This document shows positions 18,340-26,409 of a stretch of DNA of 36,020 nt, piece after piece. The notes beneath the pieces were generated by a model. The model saw only the letters and a program-made list of their open reading frames with translations. It was not told the DNA's origin and made no database searches. Source of the DNA: DATMQA01 sp035566895 (GTDB taxonomy: Bacteria; Verrucomicrobiota; Verrucomicrobiia; Limisphaerales; UBA8199); NCBI GenBank assembly GCA_035566895.1, contig DATMQA010000058.1:1-36020 (forward strand). Reading direction: 5' to 3'. Every line of letters starts with the position of its first letter. The stretch's first letter is position 1. The position numbers and the translations under genes are program-made.

Positions 18340-18399
18340 GAGTCAGGCTGGTCGGCTCCTTGGCAGACACGCAGCTTCACTTTGTGAAGCATCTGACTC
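18340..18399. repeat. Nested palindrome after the response-regulator gene
   Basis: GAGTCAG (18340-18346) faces CTGACTC (18393-18399), enclosing a 7-3-7 hairpin GCTTCAC-TTT-GTGAAGC (18374-18390). It starts 4 bases after the stop. There is no T-run, so it is either a weak terminator or an interspersed repeat. Confidence 0.55.
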
Positions 18400-18457
18400 C
18401 CAATGAGGCGATGCTGTTTGTATCTGCGGGCAGTCTTTCCATTTCGTTTCCAGGTTC

Positions 18458-18486
18458 TTGACAAGCCCGCGGTAAATCTCTAAAAC
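18458..18486 (+). promoter_or_regulatory. Sigma-70-type promoter of the galactose gene set
   Basis: TTGACA (18458-18463, perfect -35) and TAAAAC (18481-18486, 4 of 6 to TATAAT) with a 17-base spacer. The predicted transcript would start near 18493, about 20 bases before the symporter start codon, which has no strong ribosome site. Confidence 0.6.
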
Positions 18487-18513
18487 CTTGGGCGGCTCGA
18501 ATAAACTCGATTT

Positions 18514-20430
18514 ATGCAAAGCGTCCAACTTGGCACCATTGATTACCTCATCCTGGGCATCTACGTCGCCTTCGTCGTGGGCATCGGTTTTACCCTGCGG
18601 CAGTATTTGAAAAGCTCTTCGGACTTTCTGACCTCTGGCCGCTCGATTCCCGCCTGGGTAACCGGCCTGGCCTTTATCTCGGCCAATCTGGGCGCGCTGG
18701 AACTGGTTGGCATGGCGGCGAGCGGTGCCAAGTACGGCATCGCCACCAGTCATTTTTATTGGGTCGGCGCGATCCCGGCGATGGTGTTCCTGGCGATCTT
18801 CATGATGCCGTTCTATTACGGCTCCAAGGCGCGGTCGGTCCCTGAGTACCTGAAGATGCGCTTTGACGAGCGGGTGCGCGCGCTCAACGCGATCGCCTTT
18901 GCCGTCATGACGGTGTTCGCCTCCGGCATCTCGATGCATGCGCTGGCTACTTTGCTCAACCAACTTTTGGGCTGGAACTACAACGCGGCCCTGTGGATCT
19001 GCTCAGGTGTGGTCTTGGTCTATGTGCTCAAAGGCGGTCTCACGTCGGCGATCTATACCGAGGTGTTGCAGTTTTTCATGATCGTGCTGGGCTTCGCTCC
19101 CGTGGTTTATCTCGGGCTTAGAGACCTCGGCGGCTGGGGTGCGATGAACAGCTCCTTGCAAGACGTGGCCCAGAATCCCGCGGCCTTAAACCTTAACACG
19201 CACTCTTTCTCGGCTGACGCCTGGACCAGCGCTTGGAAACCACTGCTGGGCGGATCCTCGGCCAACCCGATGGGGGTCGATCTGTTTGCGATGGTGTTCG
19301 GCCTGGGGTTTGTGCTGTCGTTCGGGTACTGGTGCACCAACTTCCTGGTAGTGCAGCGCGCCATGGCGGCCAGGAACATGGGAGCCGCGCGCCGCACGCC
19401 GCTGATCGCAGCCGTGCCGAAGATGCTTTTCCCCATTCTGGTTATTGTCCCCGGTATGATTGCGGTCGCTCTGACCTCGATGCCCAATAAAGGGTATCGC
19501 ATCCCGCCGCCGGTCGTCAGCGAGGCGGTCTATTCGAAAGCTGCCTCGGCGGTTAAAACCGCCAGCGCCCTCGAGCCTGGAATGGCCTTTAAGAATGTCA
19601 CCGACATCATGGGCAAGAAGATGGATGAGAAGAAGCTTGCAGCGTTGATTAAGGCTGCCCCCGGCCTCGATGAGGCGCAGATCAAAAGCGGCCTCTACAA
19701 CTCAGTTGCGGAATACGATTATAACGGCGTTATCCTGTCCCTGGTCAGGAAGTATTGCCCGTCCGGTATGCTGGGGTTGGCGCTGACCGCTCTGCTGGCC
19801 TCATTCATGTCCGGCATGGCCGGGAATGTTACCGCTTTCAACACCATTTGGACCTATGACCTTTACCAGGCCTACCTTGCGCCCAACAAAAGCGACCGGC
19901 ACTATTTCCGAATGGGGCAGGCGATCACGGTGGTAGGCATCTTGCTGAGCATTGCCTGCGCCTACTTTGCCAAACGCTATGACAACGCCATGGATGTCAT
20001 TCAACTGGTCTTCAGCTTCGTCAATGCGCCGCTGTTTGCGACGTTCCTGCTGGGCATGTTTTGGGCGCGGTGCACCGGCACCGGCGCCTTCCTGGGGCTG
20101 TTTGGCGGCATCGGGGCCTCCGCGCTGGTTCATGGCCTCACTTCGGCTGAGGGCAAAGGCGGGTGGCTGGGAACTTCGCTTTATACATTCCAATCCTCCA
20201 TGGCCCAGAACTTCTGGTTGGCCGCCTTCGCCTTTACTGCCTGCTTTATTCTGACCCTGGTCATCTCGCTCGCGACCCGGCGCACCAAAACCAACGAAGA
20301 ACTTACGGGCCTCGTCTATTCGCTGACACCCAAGCTCAAGGACGATGAGAAAATCTGGTATTTGCGTCCGGCGCCGTTGGGCATAGCTCTCATTATCGCC
20401 TGCATCGTTCTCAACATTATTTTCCGTTAA
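18514..20430 (+). CDS. Sodium:solute symporter (SSS family), probably galactose/sugar
   Basis: Encodes 638 residues with about 13-14 hydrophobic segments in the inner membrane. SSS transporters couple Na+ entry to solute uptake. Family-like parts are the first helices (YLILGIYVAFVVGIGFTLR), SSDFLTSGRSIPAWVTGLAFISANLGALEL, the region SVPEYLKMRF, and LLASFMSGMAGNVTAFNTIWTYDLY, where Na+ coordination is expected (sequence shown in pieces). A hydrophilic loop of about 75 residues (near 330-405, with MGKKMDEKKLAAL) is longer than usual. The genes that follow are a small membrane protein, galM and galK, so galactose is the most likely solute. Other hexoses or inositol remain possible. Confidence 0.88.
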   Translation: MQSVQLGTIDYLILGIYVAFVVGIGFTLRQYLKSSSDFLTSGRSIPAWVTGLAFISANLGALELVGMAASGAKYGIATSHFYWVGAIPAMVFLAIFMMPFYYGSKARSVPEYLKMRFDERVRALNAIAFAVMTVFASGISMHALATLLNQLLGWNYNAALWICSGVVLVYVLKGGLTSAIYTEVLQFFMIVLGFAPVVYLGLRDLGGWGAMNSSLQDVAQNPAALNLNTHSFSADAWTSAWKPLLGGSSANPMGVDLFAMVFGLGFVLSFGYWCTNFLVVQRAMAARNMGAARRTPLIAAVPKMLFPILVIVPGMIAVALTSMPNKGYRIPPPVVSEAVYSKAASAVKTASALEPGMAFKNVTDIMGKKMDEKKLAALIKAAPGLDEAQIKSGLYNSVAEYDYNGVILSLVRKYCPSGMLGLALTALLASFMSGMAGNVTAFNTIWTYDLYQAYLAPNKSDRHYFRMGQAITVVGILLSIACAYFAKRYDNAMDVIQLVFSFVNAPLFATFLLGMFWARCTGTGAFLGLFGGIGASALVHGLTSAEGKGGWLGTSLYTFQSSMAQNFWLAAFAFTACFILTLVISLATRRTKTNEELTGLVYSLTPKLKDDEKIWYLRPAPLGIALIIACIVLNIIFR

Positions 20431-20448
20431 AAAGAAAGAATCACATTT

Positions 20449-20712
20449 ATGGGACTCGACATCCGCTGGCCTATCGGCCTCATGTTCTCGCTCATCGGCG
20501 CGATGCTGGTCATTTTTGGCCTCGTGACCGGCTCGAATGCGGAAATGTACCAGCACTCGCTCGGGCTTAACGTCAACCTCTACTGGGGTTTGCTGTTGCT
20601 GGTCTTTGGTGGGGGGATGCTCACGATGGCCTGGCGCGGCAGCCGGAAGCCAACGCCGCCTGAAGAAGGCAAACCCGCCAAACCCGAACCCGAAGCTACA
20701 GCACGGCGGTGA
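20449..20712 (+). CDS. Small two-helix membrane protein, symporter-linked
   Basis: Encodes 87 residues. Two hydrophobic helices are visible (about 7-27, WPIGLMFSLIGAMLVIFGLV, and about 44-62, LYWGLLLLVFGGGMLTM), then a Pro/Glu/Lys-rich tail. It begins 18 bases after the symporter stop with AAAGAAAG upstream, so co-expression is likely. I do not recognise a named family. Similar small proteins sit next to sugar symporters in related bacteria, and this one may be an accessory subunit. Confidence 0.7.
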   Translation: MGLDIRWPIGLMFSLIGAMLVIFGLVTGSNAEMYQHSLGLNVNLYWGLLLLVFGGGMLTMAWRGSRKPTPPEEGKPAKPEPEATARR

Positions 20713-20714
20713 AC

Positions 20715-20783
20715 CAGTAATCAGCGGTCAGTAATCAGTCATTAGTTAGCTTGCGTAACTGATGACTGATTACTGGTCACTGT
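20715..20783. repeat. Facing heptamer repeats before galM
   Basis: Five heptamers on the left (CAGTAAT, CAGCGGT, CAGTAAT, CAGTCAT, TAGTTAG) face units TAACTGA, TGACTGA, TTACTGG, TCACTGT on the right. The inner arms 20729-20748 and 20756-20775 match at 19 of 20 positions around a 7-base loop. It fills most of the 102-base gap between the small membrane protein and galM. Confidence 0.8.
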
Positions 20784-20814
20784 TTTCCTTGTGTTCTTTC
20801 GTGGCGAGCATTGA

Positions 20815-21855
20815 ATGAAATCCAATACTCAGAAATCCAGTTTCGGTACGCTGCCCGACGGCACGGCCGTGGACGTGTTTACCCTGACCAATTCCAGCGG
20901 CCTCGTCGCTAAGCTTACCAATTACGGCACCATCATTACCGAGTTACACGTGCCGGACCGCCATGGCAAACTGGGCGACGTCGTTTTGGGGTTCGACAAC
21001 CTGGGCCAGTACCTTAAGGGCCATCCCTATTTTGGCTGCACGGTGGGCCGGGTCGCCAACCGCATCGCCAAAGGTAAATTCAGCCTGGAGGGGAAGACAT
21101 ACACGCTGGCGGTCAACAACGGCCTGAACCATCTTCATGGCGGACTTAAGGGCTTCGATAAAGTCGTCTGGAAGGCGGAGCCACAGGCGGGCGCTTCGGT
21201 CAAATTCAGTTACACCAGTGCTGATGGCGAAGAGGGCTACCCCGGTTCGCTGCAGGCAATCGTGGTCATGGCGCTCACCGAGGCAAACGAGTTACGCATC
21301 GACTACACTGCGGCCAGCGACAAACCGACGCCGATCAACCTGACCAATCATTCCTATTTCAATCTGGCTGGGCAGGGAGAAGTTCTCGGGCACGCATTGA
21401 TGGTCGCCGCCGACCATTTCACGCCGACGGATGCCACCCTGGTCCCGACCGGTGAAATTAAATCGGTCAAAGGCACACCGCTGGACTTCACCACCCCGAA
21501 AACGCTCGGTTCGCGCATTTCCGAGCTCTCGAATGACGAGCGCGGCTACGACCACAATTTCGTGCTCAACAACGGCGGCAAGACTCTGGCCCTGGCGGCC
21601 CGCGTGTTTGAACCCGAAAGCGGCCGCGTTATGGAAGTCCATACAACCGAACCGGGCGTGCAGCTTTACACCGCCAACTATCTGGATGGTTCGCTCACGG
21701 GGAAAGGCGGTATTGTCTATCGCAAGCACACCGCATTCTGCCTCGAAACCCAGCATTACCCCGATTCGGTGAACAAACCAAACTTCCCTTCGACCATTCT
21801 GCGTCCCGGGCAGACCTACCGGCAGACAACAGTTCACAAGTTTGCAGTACAATAA
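20815..21855 (+). CDS. galM: Aldose 1-epimerase (galactose mutarotase)
   Basis: Encodes 346 residues, the normal length. GalM interconverts beta- and alpha-D-galactose, giving GalK its substrate. The catalytic residues are visible: histidines in NGLNHLHGG and NLTNHSYFNLAG, and the glutamate in CLETQHYPDSVN near the C-terminus. The glycine-rich start (GYTIITEL-like NYGTIITELHVPDR) and GRVANRIAKG also match. No signal peptide is seen, so it is probably cytoplasmic. galK follows after 5 bases. Confidence 0.95.
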   Translation: MKSNTQKSSFGTLPDGTAVDVFTLTNSSGLVAKLTNYGTIITELHVPDRHGKLGDVVLGFDNLGQYLKGHPYFGCTVGRVANRIAKGKFSLEGKTYTLAVNNGLNHLHGGLKGFDKVVWKAEPQAGASVKFSYTSADGEEGYPGSLQAIVVMALTEANELRIDYTAASDKPTPINLTNHSYFNLAGQGEVLGHALMVAADHFTPTDATLVPTGEIKSVKGTPLDFTTPKTLGSRISELSNDERGYDHNFVLNNGGKTLALAARVFEPESGRVMEVHTTEPGVQLYTANYLDGSLTGKGGIVYRKHTAFCLETQHYPDSVNKPNFPSTILRPGQTYRQTTVHKFAVQ

Positions 21856-21860
21856 TTCCT

Positions 21861-23036
21861 ATGTCGCTTAAAGAACTGGGCAACGAAGTCGCAGAGAAAT
21901 TCAAGAAAGCCTACGGTCGTCCGCCTCAATGGATTGCGGCCGCCCCGGGACGCGTCAACGTCATTGGCGAACATACCGATTACAACGACGGGTTCGTGTT
22001 TCCCATGGCCATTGATCGCTACACCGTGATTGCCGCCGCGCCTTCCGCAAACGGCGCCAAAACAATCGAACTGCGCTCGACCGTGGGTGACCAGCCTGCC
22101 AAAATTGATCTGGGCCAGGCGCTTAAGCCCGCCGCCAAGGGAACTTGGTTCAATTACCCCTTGGGAGTCATCGCCGGTTTCCAGGCGCGTGGCATGCAAC
22201 TTCCCGGATTTGATGCCTTGATTCATTCCACCGTTCCGCTCGGCGGCGGGCTTTCCAGCAGCGCAGCTCTGGAGGTCTCCACGGCGACCCTGCTCGAATC
22301 GATTACTGGCAAGAAGTTGGACCTCGTCGAAAAGGCCTTGCTCTCGCAAAAGGCCGAACACGACTACGCCGGGATGCCCTGCGGCATCATGGACCAATTT
22401 ATCTCGGTGATGGGCAAGAAAGACCATCTGCTGCTGTTGGACTGCCGTTCGCGCAAGCCCGAGTTGGTGCCCATGACTGATCCTACGGTCGCATTGCTCA
22501 TCACTAACACCAACGTCAAACACGAGTTAACTGGCGGCGAATATGCAAAACGTCGGGCCCAATGCGAGGCTGCCGCGAAGGCGCTGGGCGTTGCCTCATT
22601 GCGCGATGCCAATGCGGCGATGCTCGAACGGGCTCGCGGAAAAATGGAGGACGTAGTGTATCGCCGCGCCCGGCACGTGATCGGTGAAATCGAGCGTACG
22701 CTTCATGCGGCCGAAGGCGTGCGCGCCTCGAGCTGGCCGACCGTCGGCCAGCTCATGTATGCCAGCCATTTCTCCCTGCGAGATGACTATGAAGTGAGCT
22801 GTGCGGAGCTGGACGTCGTGGTCGAGATTGCGCAGTCGCTCGGGGCGAAAGGTGGCGTCTTCGGCTGCCGGATGACCGGCGGCGGCTTCGGCGGCTGCAC
22901 CGTCGCACTGGTGCAAGCAGATAAAGTTGCCGCCATCTCCGAGCGCATTGCCTCGGAATACGAGAAGCGCACGAAAATAAAACCGACCTTATTCGTCTCG
23001 CGTCCCGCCGCCGGCGCGACCGTGCTCAAGGGATGA
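21861..23036 (+). CDS. galK: Galactokinase
   Basis: Encodes 391 residues, a GHMP-family kinase that makes galactose 1-phosphate from alpha-D-galactose and ATP. The galactokinase signature GRVNVIGEHTDYNDG is near residue 30. The ATP loop PLGGGLSSSAALEV and the third GHMP motif MTGGGFGGCTVALV are both present. The catalytic aspartate is expected in MPCGIMDQF. It is the third enzyme-like gene of the transporter-galM-galK unit. No galT (uridylyltransferase) or clear galE is in the window, so the Leloir pathway must be completed elsewhere. Confidence 0.96.
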   Translation: MSLKELGNEVAEKFKKAYGRPPQWIAAAPGRVNVIGEHTDYNDGFVFPMAIDRYTVIAAAPSANGAKTIELRSTVGDQPAKIDLGQALKPAAKGTWFNYPLGVIAGFQARGMQLPGFDALIHSTVPLGGGLSSSAALEVSTATLLESITGKKLDLVEKALLSQKAEHDYAGMPCGIMDQFISVMGKKDHLLLLDCRSRKPELVPMTDPTVALLITNTNVKHELTGGEYAKRRAQCEAAAKALGVASLRDANAAMLERARGKMEDVVYRRARHVIGEIERTLHAAEGVRASSWPTVGQLMYASHFSLRDDYEVSCAELDVVVEIAQSLGAKGGVFGCRMTGGGFGGCTVALVQADKVAAISERIASEYEKRTKIKPTLFVSRPAAGATVLKG

Positions 23037-23049
23037 TGGATGGCGGCTC

Positions 23050-24093
23050 CTACTCCACTACCCGGTGGCCCTTTTTCCGCGCCTGGTATTGTTCCTTGAT
23101 CCACTTGTAAGTTGCGGCCAGGCCATTGTTCAGTGACGTGTTGGGTTCCCAATCCAGCACTTGCTGAATGAAAGTATTATCACTGTTCCTCCCGGCGACG
23201 CCCCGCGGGGCGCTGAGATCGTAGCTGCGCTTGAGTTTCACCCCGGCGATTTTTTCGACCTTCGAGACGAGGTCGTTGATCGAGACCAGCTCACTGGAAC
23301 CGAGGTTGATCGGAACAGCTATCAAATCGTCGTAGTGCATAATCATGTCGATGCCTTTGGTGCAGTCATCAATGAACATGAAACTGCGAGTCTGGTGGCC
23401 GTCCCCCCAGATATTGATGGCAAGGTTGTCCGTGTCGATAGCCTGGATGACCTTGCGGCAGATCGCCGCCGGGGCTTTTTCGCGTCCACCATCCCAGGTG
23501 CCCCACGGGCCGTAGACATTGTGGAAACGCGCGATGGCCGTTTTGAGGCCGCGCTCGGCCCAATATTCCTGGCAAAACATTTCCGACATCAGCTTTTCCC
23601 AGCCGTAGCCGCGCTCGGCCATCGCCGGGTAAGCGTCGGATTCTTTCAAGGCTCGAACTTTTGGGTCCTGCTGCAGCAGGGTGTTGTAGGCGCAGGCGGA
23701 GGAGGAGAAGAAATATCGGCGGGCGCCGGCGCGGTAAGCCGATTCAACCATATGGGTGTTGATGAGGATGCTGCGCAGGCACTCGACGCGAAAGCGCTCG
23801 ATGAAACCCATCCCGCCCATATCCGCGGCAAGATTGTACACTTCCACTGCGCCTTCACAAAGCCGCTGGCAGTTCTCCTCCTGGCTTAAATCCATGGTGA
23901 GGCATTCCACGCCTGGTACGCGCTGATACCATTCCGGCAGCGGCTTTTTGTCTCCGCCGCGAATCCGGGTAAAGCCTTTGTCGTGGAAGTAACGAGCCAA
24001 GGCGCCGCCGATGAAGCCGCCGGCGCCCCCAATCACAATCAGATCGTCCTTCTTGAGTTTCGGGTCTTTTTCAACTAATCGCTTTTGTTCCAT
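23050..24093 (-). CDS. NAD-dependent epimerase, GDP-mannose 3,5-epimerase-like
   Basis: Encodes 347 residues, an extended short-chain dehydrogenase. The NAD motif is IGGAGGFIGGAL (about 21-32). The catalytic Tyr/Lys pair is Y163/K167 in RGYGWEKLM, with SSSACAYN (C134) before it. Several stretches closely follow plant GDP-mannose-3,5-epimerase as I remember it: YNLAADMGGMGFI, SACxY, ARFHNVYGPWGTW, GGREKAPAAICRK, WGDGHQTRSFMFIDDC and GVAGRNSDN. That enzyme makes GDP-L-galactose/gulose; UDP-glucose 4-epimerase activity is the main alternative. It converges with galK, leaving 13 bases between stops. A role in surface sugars is plausible. Confidence 0.85.
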   Translation of the reverse strand: MEQKRLVEKDPKLKKDDLIVIGGAGGFIGGALARYFHDKGFTRIRGGDKKPLPEWYQRVPGVECLTMDLSQEENCQRLCEGAVEVYNLAADMGGMGFIERFRVECLRSILINTHMVESAYRAGARRYFFSSSACAYNTLLQQDPKVRALKESDAYPAMAERGYGWEKLMSEMFCQEYWAERGLKTAIARFHNVYGPWGTWDGGREKAPAAICRKVIQAIDTDNLAINIWGDGHQTRSFMFIDDCTKGIDMIMHYDDLIAVPINLGSSELVSINDLVSKVEKIAGVKLKRSYDLSAPRGVAGRNSDNTFIQQVLDWEPNTSLNNGLAATYKWIKEQYQARKKGHRVVE

Positions 24094-24218
24094 AAAATTG
24101 TTGTTCGTCTTCCGGCCTCGGTGCGCGTTTGGTATCCACCCTTCAGGGTGTCCGCGCCGGGGATCAAGAAAGGATAAAATGCCAGCAGGAAGGGTACCAG
24201 GGCGAGCCTAAATGTGCG

Positions 24219-24617
24219 CTACAGCTTGGCCGGACCCGATTTGGGAGTTTCAGCCTTGGTATCAATGCGCGGGTTGACCGGGGGTGGCGGTGAGGTGGCC
24301 GGGCCCTTGTTTCTGGCATTCCAAAAGGCCAGGTGGCTGCGATGCAGTGGCATCGTGAAAAGCCAGCCAAGGGCTGCGATAATAATTAGAGCGGCCGCCG
24401 TCCATTTCTTGTGAAGCGATGCCTTCTCAGCGTCCGAGAACGGGATGGCGGCGGCTTCCCCCAAACCAAAAAGAATCGTCGTGACCACCAGCGCAAAGAA
24501 GGCTCCGCCCAGTCCCCAGAGGAGCCAGTTGCGTCCGGCTTTGCGCGCCTGGAAACCAAACCAAATGCCAGTGGCCAGAGCCAGCAACCATGGAATTGTC
24601 ATCAAACTCATAAGCAA
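24219..24617 (-). CDS. Small multi-helix membrane protein
   Basis: Encodes 132 residues with three or so hydrophobic helices: PWLLALATGIWFGFQ, LLWGLGGAFFALVVTTILFG and TAAALIIIAALGWLFTM. A Pro/Lys-rich hydrophilic tail follows. No family is recognised. The gap to the epimerase gene (24094-24218) contains a small hairpin, CACCC-TTCA-GGGTG, near 24140 and no gene. Confidence 0.6.
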   Translation of the reverse strand: MLMSLMTIPWLLALATGIWFGFQARKAGRNWLLWGLGGAFFALVVTTILFGLGEAAAIPFSDAEKASLHKKWTAAALIIIAALGWLFTMPLHRSHLAFWNARNKGPATSPPPPVNPRIDTKAETPKSGPAKL

Positions 24618-24662
24618 ATTATAGCCAAACCTTTAATCGGCGCACTACGTGATTTCAACTTT

Positions 24663-26060
24663 TCACCGGCTCACTCCATTTAAGTCATTTAGCTTCTTCA
24701 CCCCATTTAACCTTTCTACCCAAGCTGCGCTGCCGCGCCCCACAATTTCCAAAGCTCGCAACAATTGCCGGTCATCGCTGGTTTGGAGTTGTTCCGGAGT
24801 CAGTTCTCTTTCCGTCGCCGGCAGCAGGGGAGTGACCTCAGCCGGCAATGCCATAACCAACTGCGGGGTGATGCCTTTGTGCCAGATCGAGTGGCCCTCA
24901 GGAGTCAGCCATTCCTCGATGGCCAGCAGCAAGGCCGAGCCGTCGGAAAGACGGAATTCGCCCAGCACCGTCCCGGTGCCAAAGGTCGTCTCGCCGACCA
25001 GCGTCGCACGGTGGGCGTCCTGCAGAGCGCCGGCGACAATTTCGGCGGCGCTCGCCGAGCCCTCATTGACCAGCGCCACCAGGGGGACATCGGTCGCCAG
25101 ACCCCCTTTCTCGACTGGCACCGGCTCGGATTGGCCTTTGGCGTCCTTGGCGACCAGCACATTGCCTTCCTTAAGAAACTGGCTGGCCACCCCGACCGCC
25201 TCGTCCAGCAGGCCGCCGGGGTTGTTTCGGAGGTCCAGGACGATTCCCGTTAGACCCTCATTTTTGATTTGGGTCAGGGCTTTTTTCAGATCGCGCGTTA
25301 CACCCGCATCGAACGTAGCCAACCGCAGGTGGGCGATACTGGTTCCCGGAAGCCGTTGCCAGGTGACTTCGTGGAGTTTGATTGAAGCGCGCACCAGGCT
25401 GACCTGCCGTGTGCGCCCGCTGCGGGGGTCTTGAAGGGTCAGCGTGACCTTGGTGCCAACCTTGCCGGTGATGCGGTCCACCACGCGGCTCAGTGGCCAA
25501 TCGCTAATCTCCTCACCCCCGACCTTGAGAATGACTTCGCCGGCTCGCAATCCGGCGCGCTGGGCTGGGGAATCATCCAGCGGAGTCACGATCACGACGT
25601 GGCCCTCCTTCACCTGGATTTCAACACCAACACCCTTGAACTCCCCTCGTTCCATGTTTCTGAGCTCTGTTACCATCTCGGGGGTGAGGAAAGTGCTGTG
25701 GCCGGTATCCCCGAGGGCGTCCACCATCCCGCTGATCGCTCCATAGGTCAAATCTTTGGGCTGAACGGCGGTGCGATCAACATATTGGCGTTGGATGGTG
25801 TTCCAGGCCTGGGCCATCAGCTCAAAGTCCGGCTGCTTCCGTGGCGAAGCGCATCCCAGCATTGTCAGGCAGACCAGCGCCAGACCAGTCCCGAAACCCC
25901 GGAACTTGTGCCGACCGCGAGATGTGGGTGTCGTTTCGGACCGCCGGCTTCGTAAGGCTTCCGAGTTTCGGCGACCGGAATTCGGGGCCTGGTCCGGGCA
26001 GGACGCTCTGTCCCCGGCACAGTCCACTCGCGTGGACCGATCAATATCAGGATCCATCAT
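24663..26060 (-). CDS. S41 (CtpA-like) PDZ protease, lipoprotein
   Basis: Encodes 465 residues. The order is a lipobox (LALVCLTMLGC, Cys70), helical region (AWNTIQRQYVDR, GMVDALGDTGHSTFL), PDZ domain (about 138-225, GVGVEIQVKEG) and the S41 core (about 235-440, DLRNNPGGLLDEAV). The nucleophile is S337 in NEGSASAAE. The lysine normally 25 residues later (TFGKG) is a threonine here, T362 in TTFGTGTVLGEF. Such proteases trim periplasmic or membrane proteins. The 69 residues before the lipid cysteine are unusually many; ATGs at 26060 and 26057 are the only clear starts, and the ribosome site lies too close. The last residues (LNGVKKLNDLNGVSR) coincide with a repeat-like TTTAACC/TTTAAG stretch. 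Confidence 0.88.
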   Translation of the reverse strand: MMDPDIDRSTRVDCAGDRASCPDQAPNSGRRNSEALRSRRSETTPTSRGRHKFRGFGTGLALVCLTMLGCASPRKQPDFELMAQAWNTIQRQYVDRTAVQPKDLTYGAISGMVDALGDTGHSTFLTPEMVTELRNMERGEFKGVGVEIQVKEGHVVIVTPLDDSPAQRAGLRAGEVILKVGGEEISDWPLSRVVDRITGKVGTKVTLTLQDPRSGRTRQVSLVRASIKLHEVTWQRLPGTSIAHLRLATFDAGVTRDLKKALTQIKNEGLTGIVLDLRNNPGGLLDEAVGVASQFLKEGNVLVAKDAKGQSEPVPVEKGGLATDVPLVALVNEGSASAAEIVAGALQDAHRATLVGETTFGTGTVLGEFRLSDGSALLLAIEEWLTPEGHSIWHKGITPQLVMALPAEVTPLLPATERELTPEQLQTSDDRQLLRALEIVGRGSAAWVERLNGVKKLNDLNGVSR

Positions 26061-26109
26061 CCTTTGGATTTTAGCACTTTAGCTGATTTTCGCACCAGGT
26101 TTTCGCCTT

Positions 26110-26298
26110 TTAGCCTTCAACGGGCGAATTCCTCCACAACTTTGGTGGCAGGGTCAAAAATCTGCGCTCTTTCGGCGCTCGGATTTCGGACAGCCGGCTT
26201 TCGGGTTTCAGTGCGCCGAACTCAAATGGCGGCGCGAGAATACCCGCAATCGCATGGAGAACGGTGGCAATCAAGACGGTGATGATAAATCGTCTCAT
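26110..26298 (-). CDS. Small membrane/secreted protein, cassette-like
   Basis: Encodes 62 residues. The N-terminus MRRFIITVLIATVLHAIAGIL is a signal anchor or signal peptide; the rest is hydrophilic (RAPKERRFLTLPPKLW). No family is recognised. ATG 26298 lies 8 bases after the GTTGCGG core of an attC-like site, as expected for the first codon of an integron cassette. The stop is 49 bases upstream of the S41 gene on the same strand. Confidence 0.45.
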   Translation of the reverse strand: MRRFIITVLIATVLHAIAGILAPPFEFGALKPESRLSEIRAPKERRFLTLPPKLWRNSPVEG

Positions 26299-26306
26299 CG
26301 TAAACG

Positions 26307-26404
26307 CCGCAACTATCGACCAAGGTCACTGATGAGCGGCATGCCCTCGCCTCCGAACCTGAAATAGATCTGATGGCCGCTCATTCGGTGTATCTTTGTT
26401 GGGC
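26307..26404 (-). other. attC-like recombination site B
   Basis: On the minus strand it begins with GCCCAAC (26404-26398, fits RYYYAAC), 5 bases after the stop of the 26410 gene, and ends with GTTGCGG (26313-26307, GTT kept, rest degenerate). The inside is an imperfect palindrome: ATGAGCGGC pairs perfectly with GCCGCTCAT, and the flanks (ACACCGA / TCAGTGA) pair in part. Length 98 bases. The next start codon follows within 8 bases. Confidence 0.5.
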
Positions 26405-26409
26405 CAGAA

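Noticed and set aside
18249..18464. 71-codon minus frame after the response regulator
   Set aside because: It is made largely of the nested palindrome at 18340-18399 and has no ribosome site; better read as a repeat.
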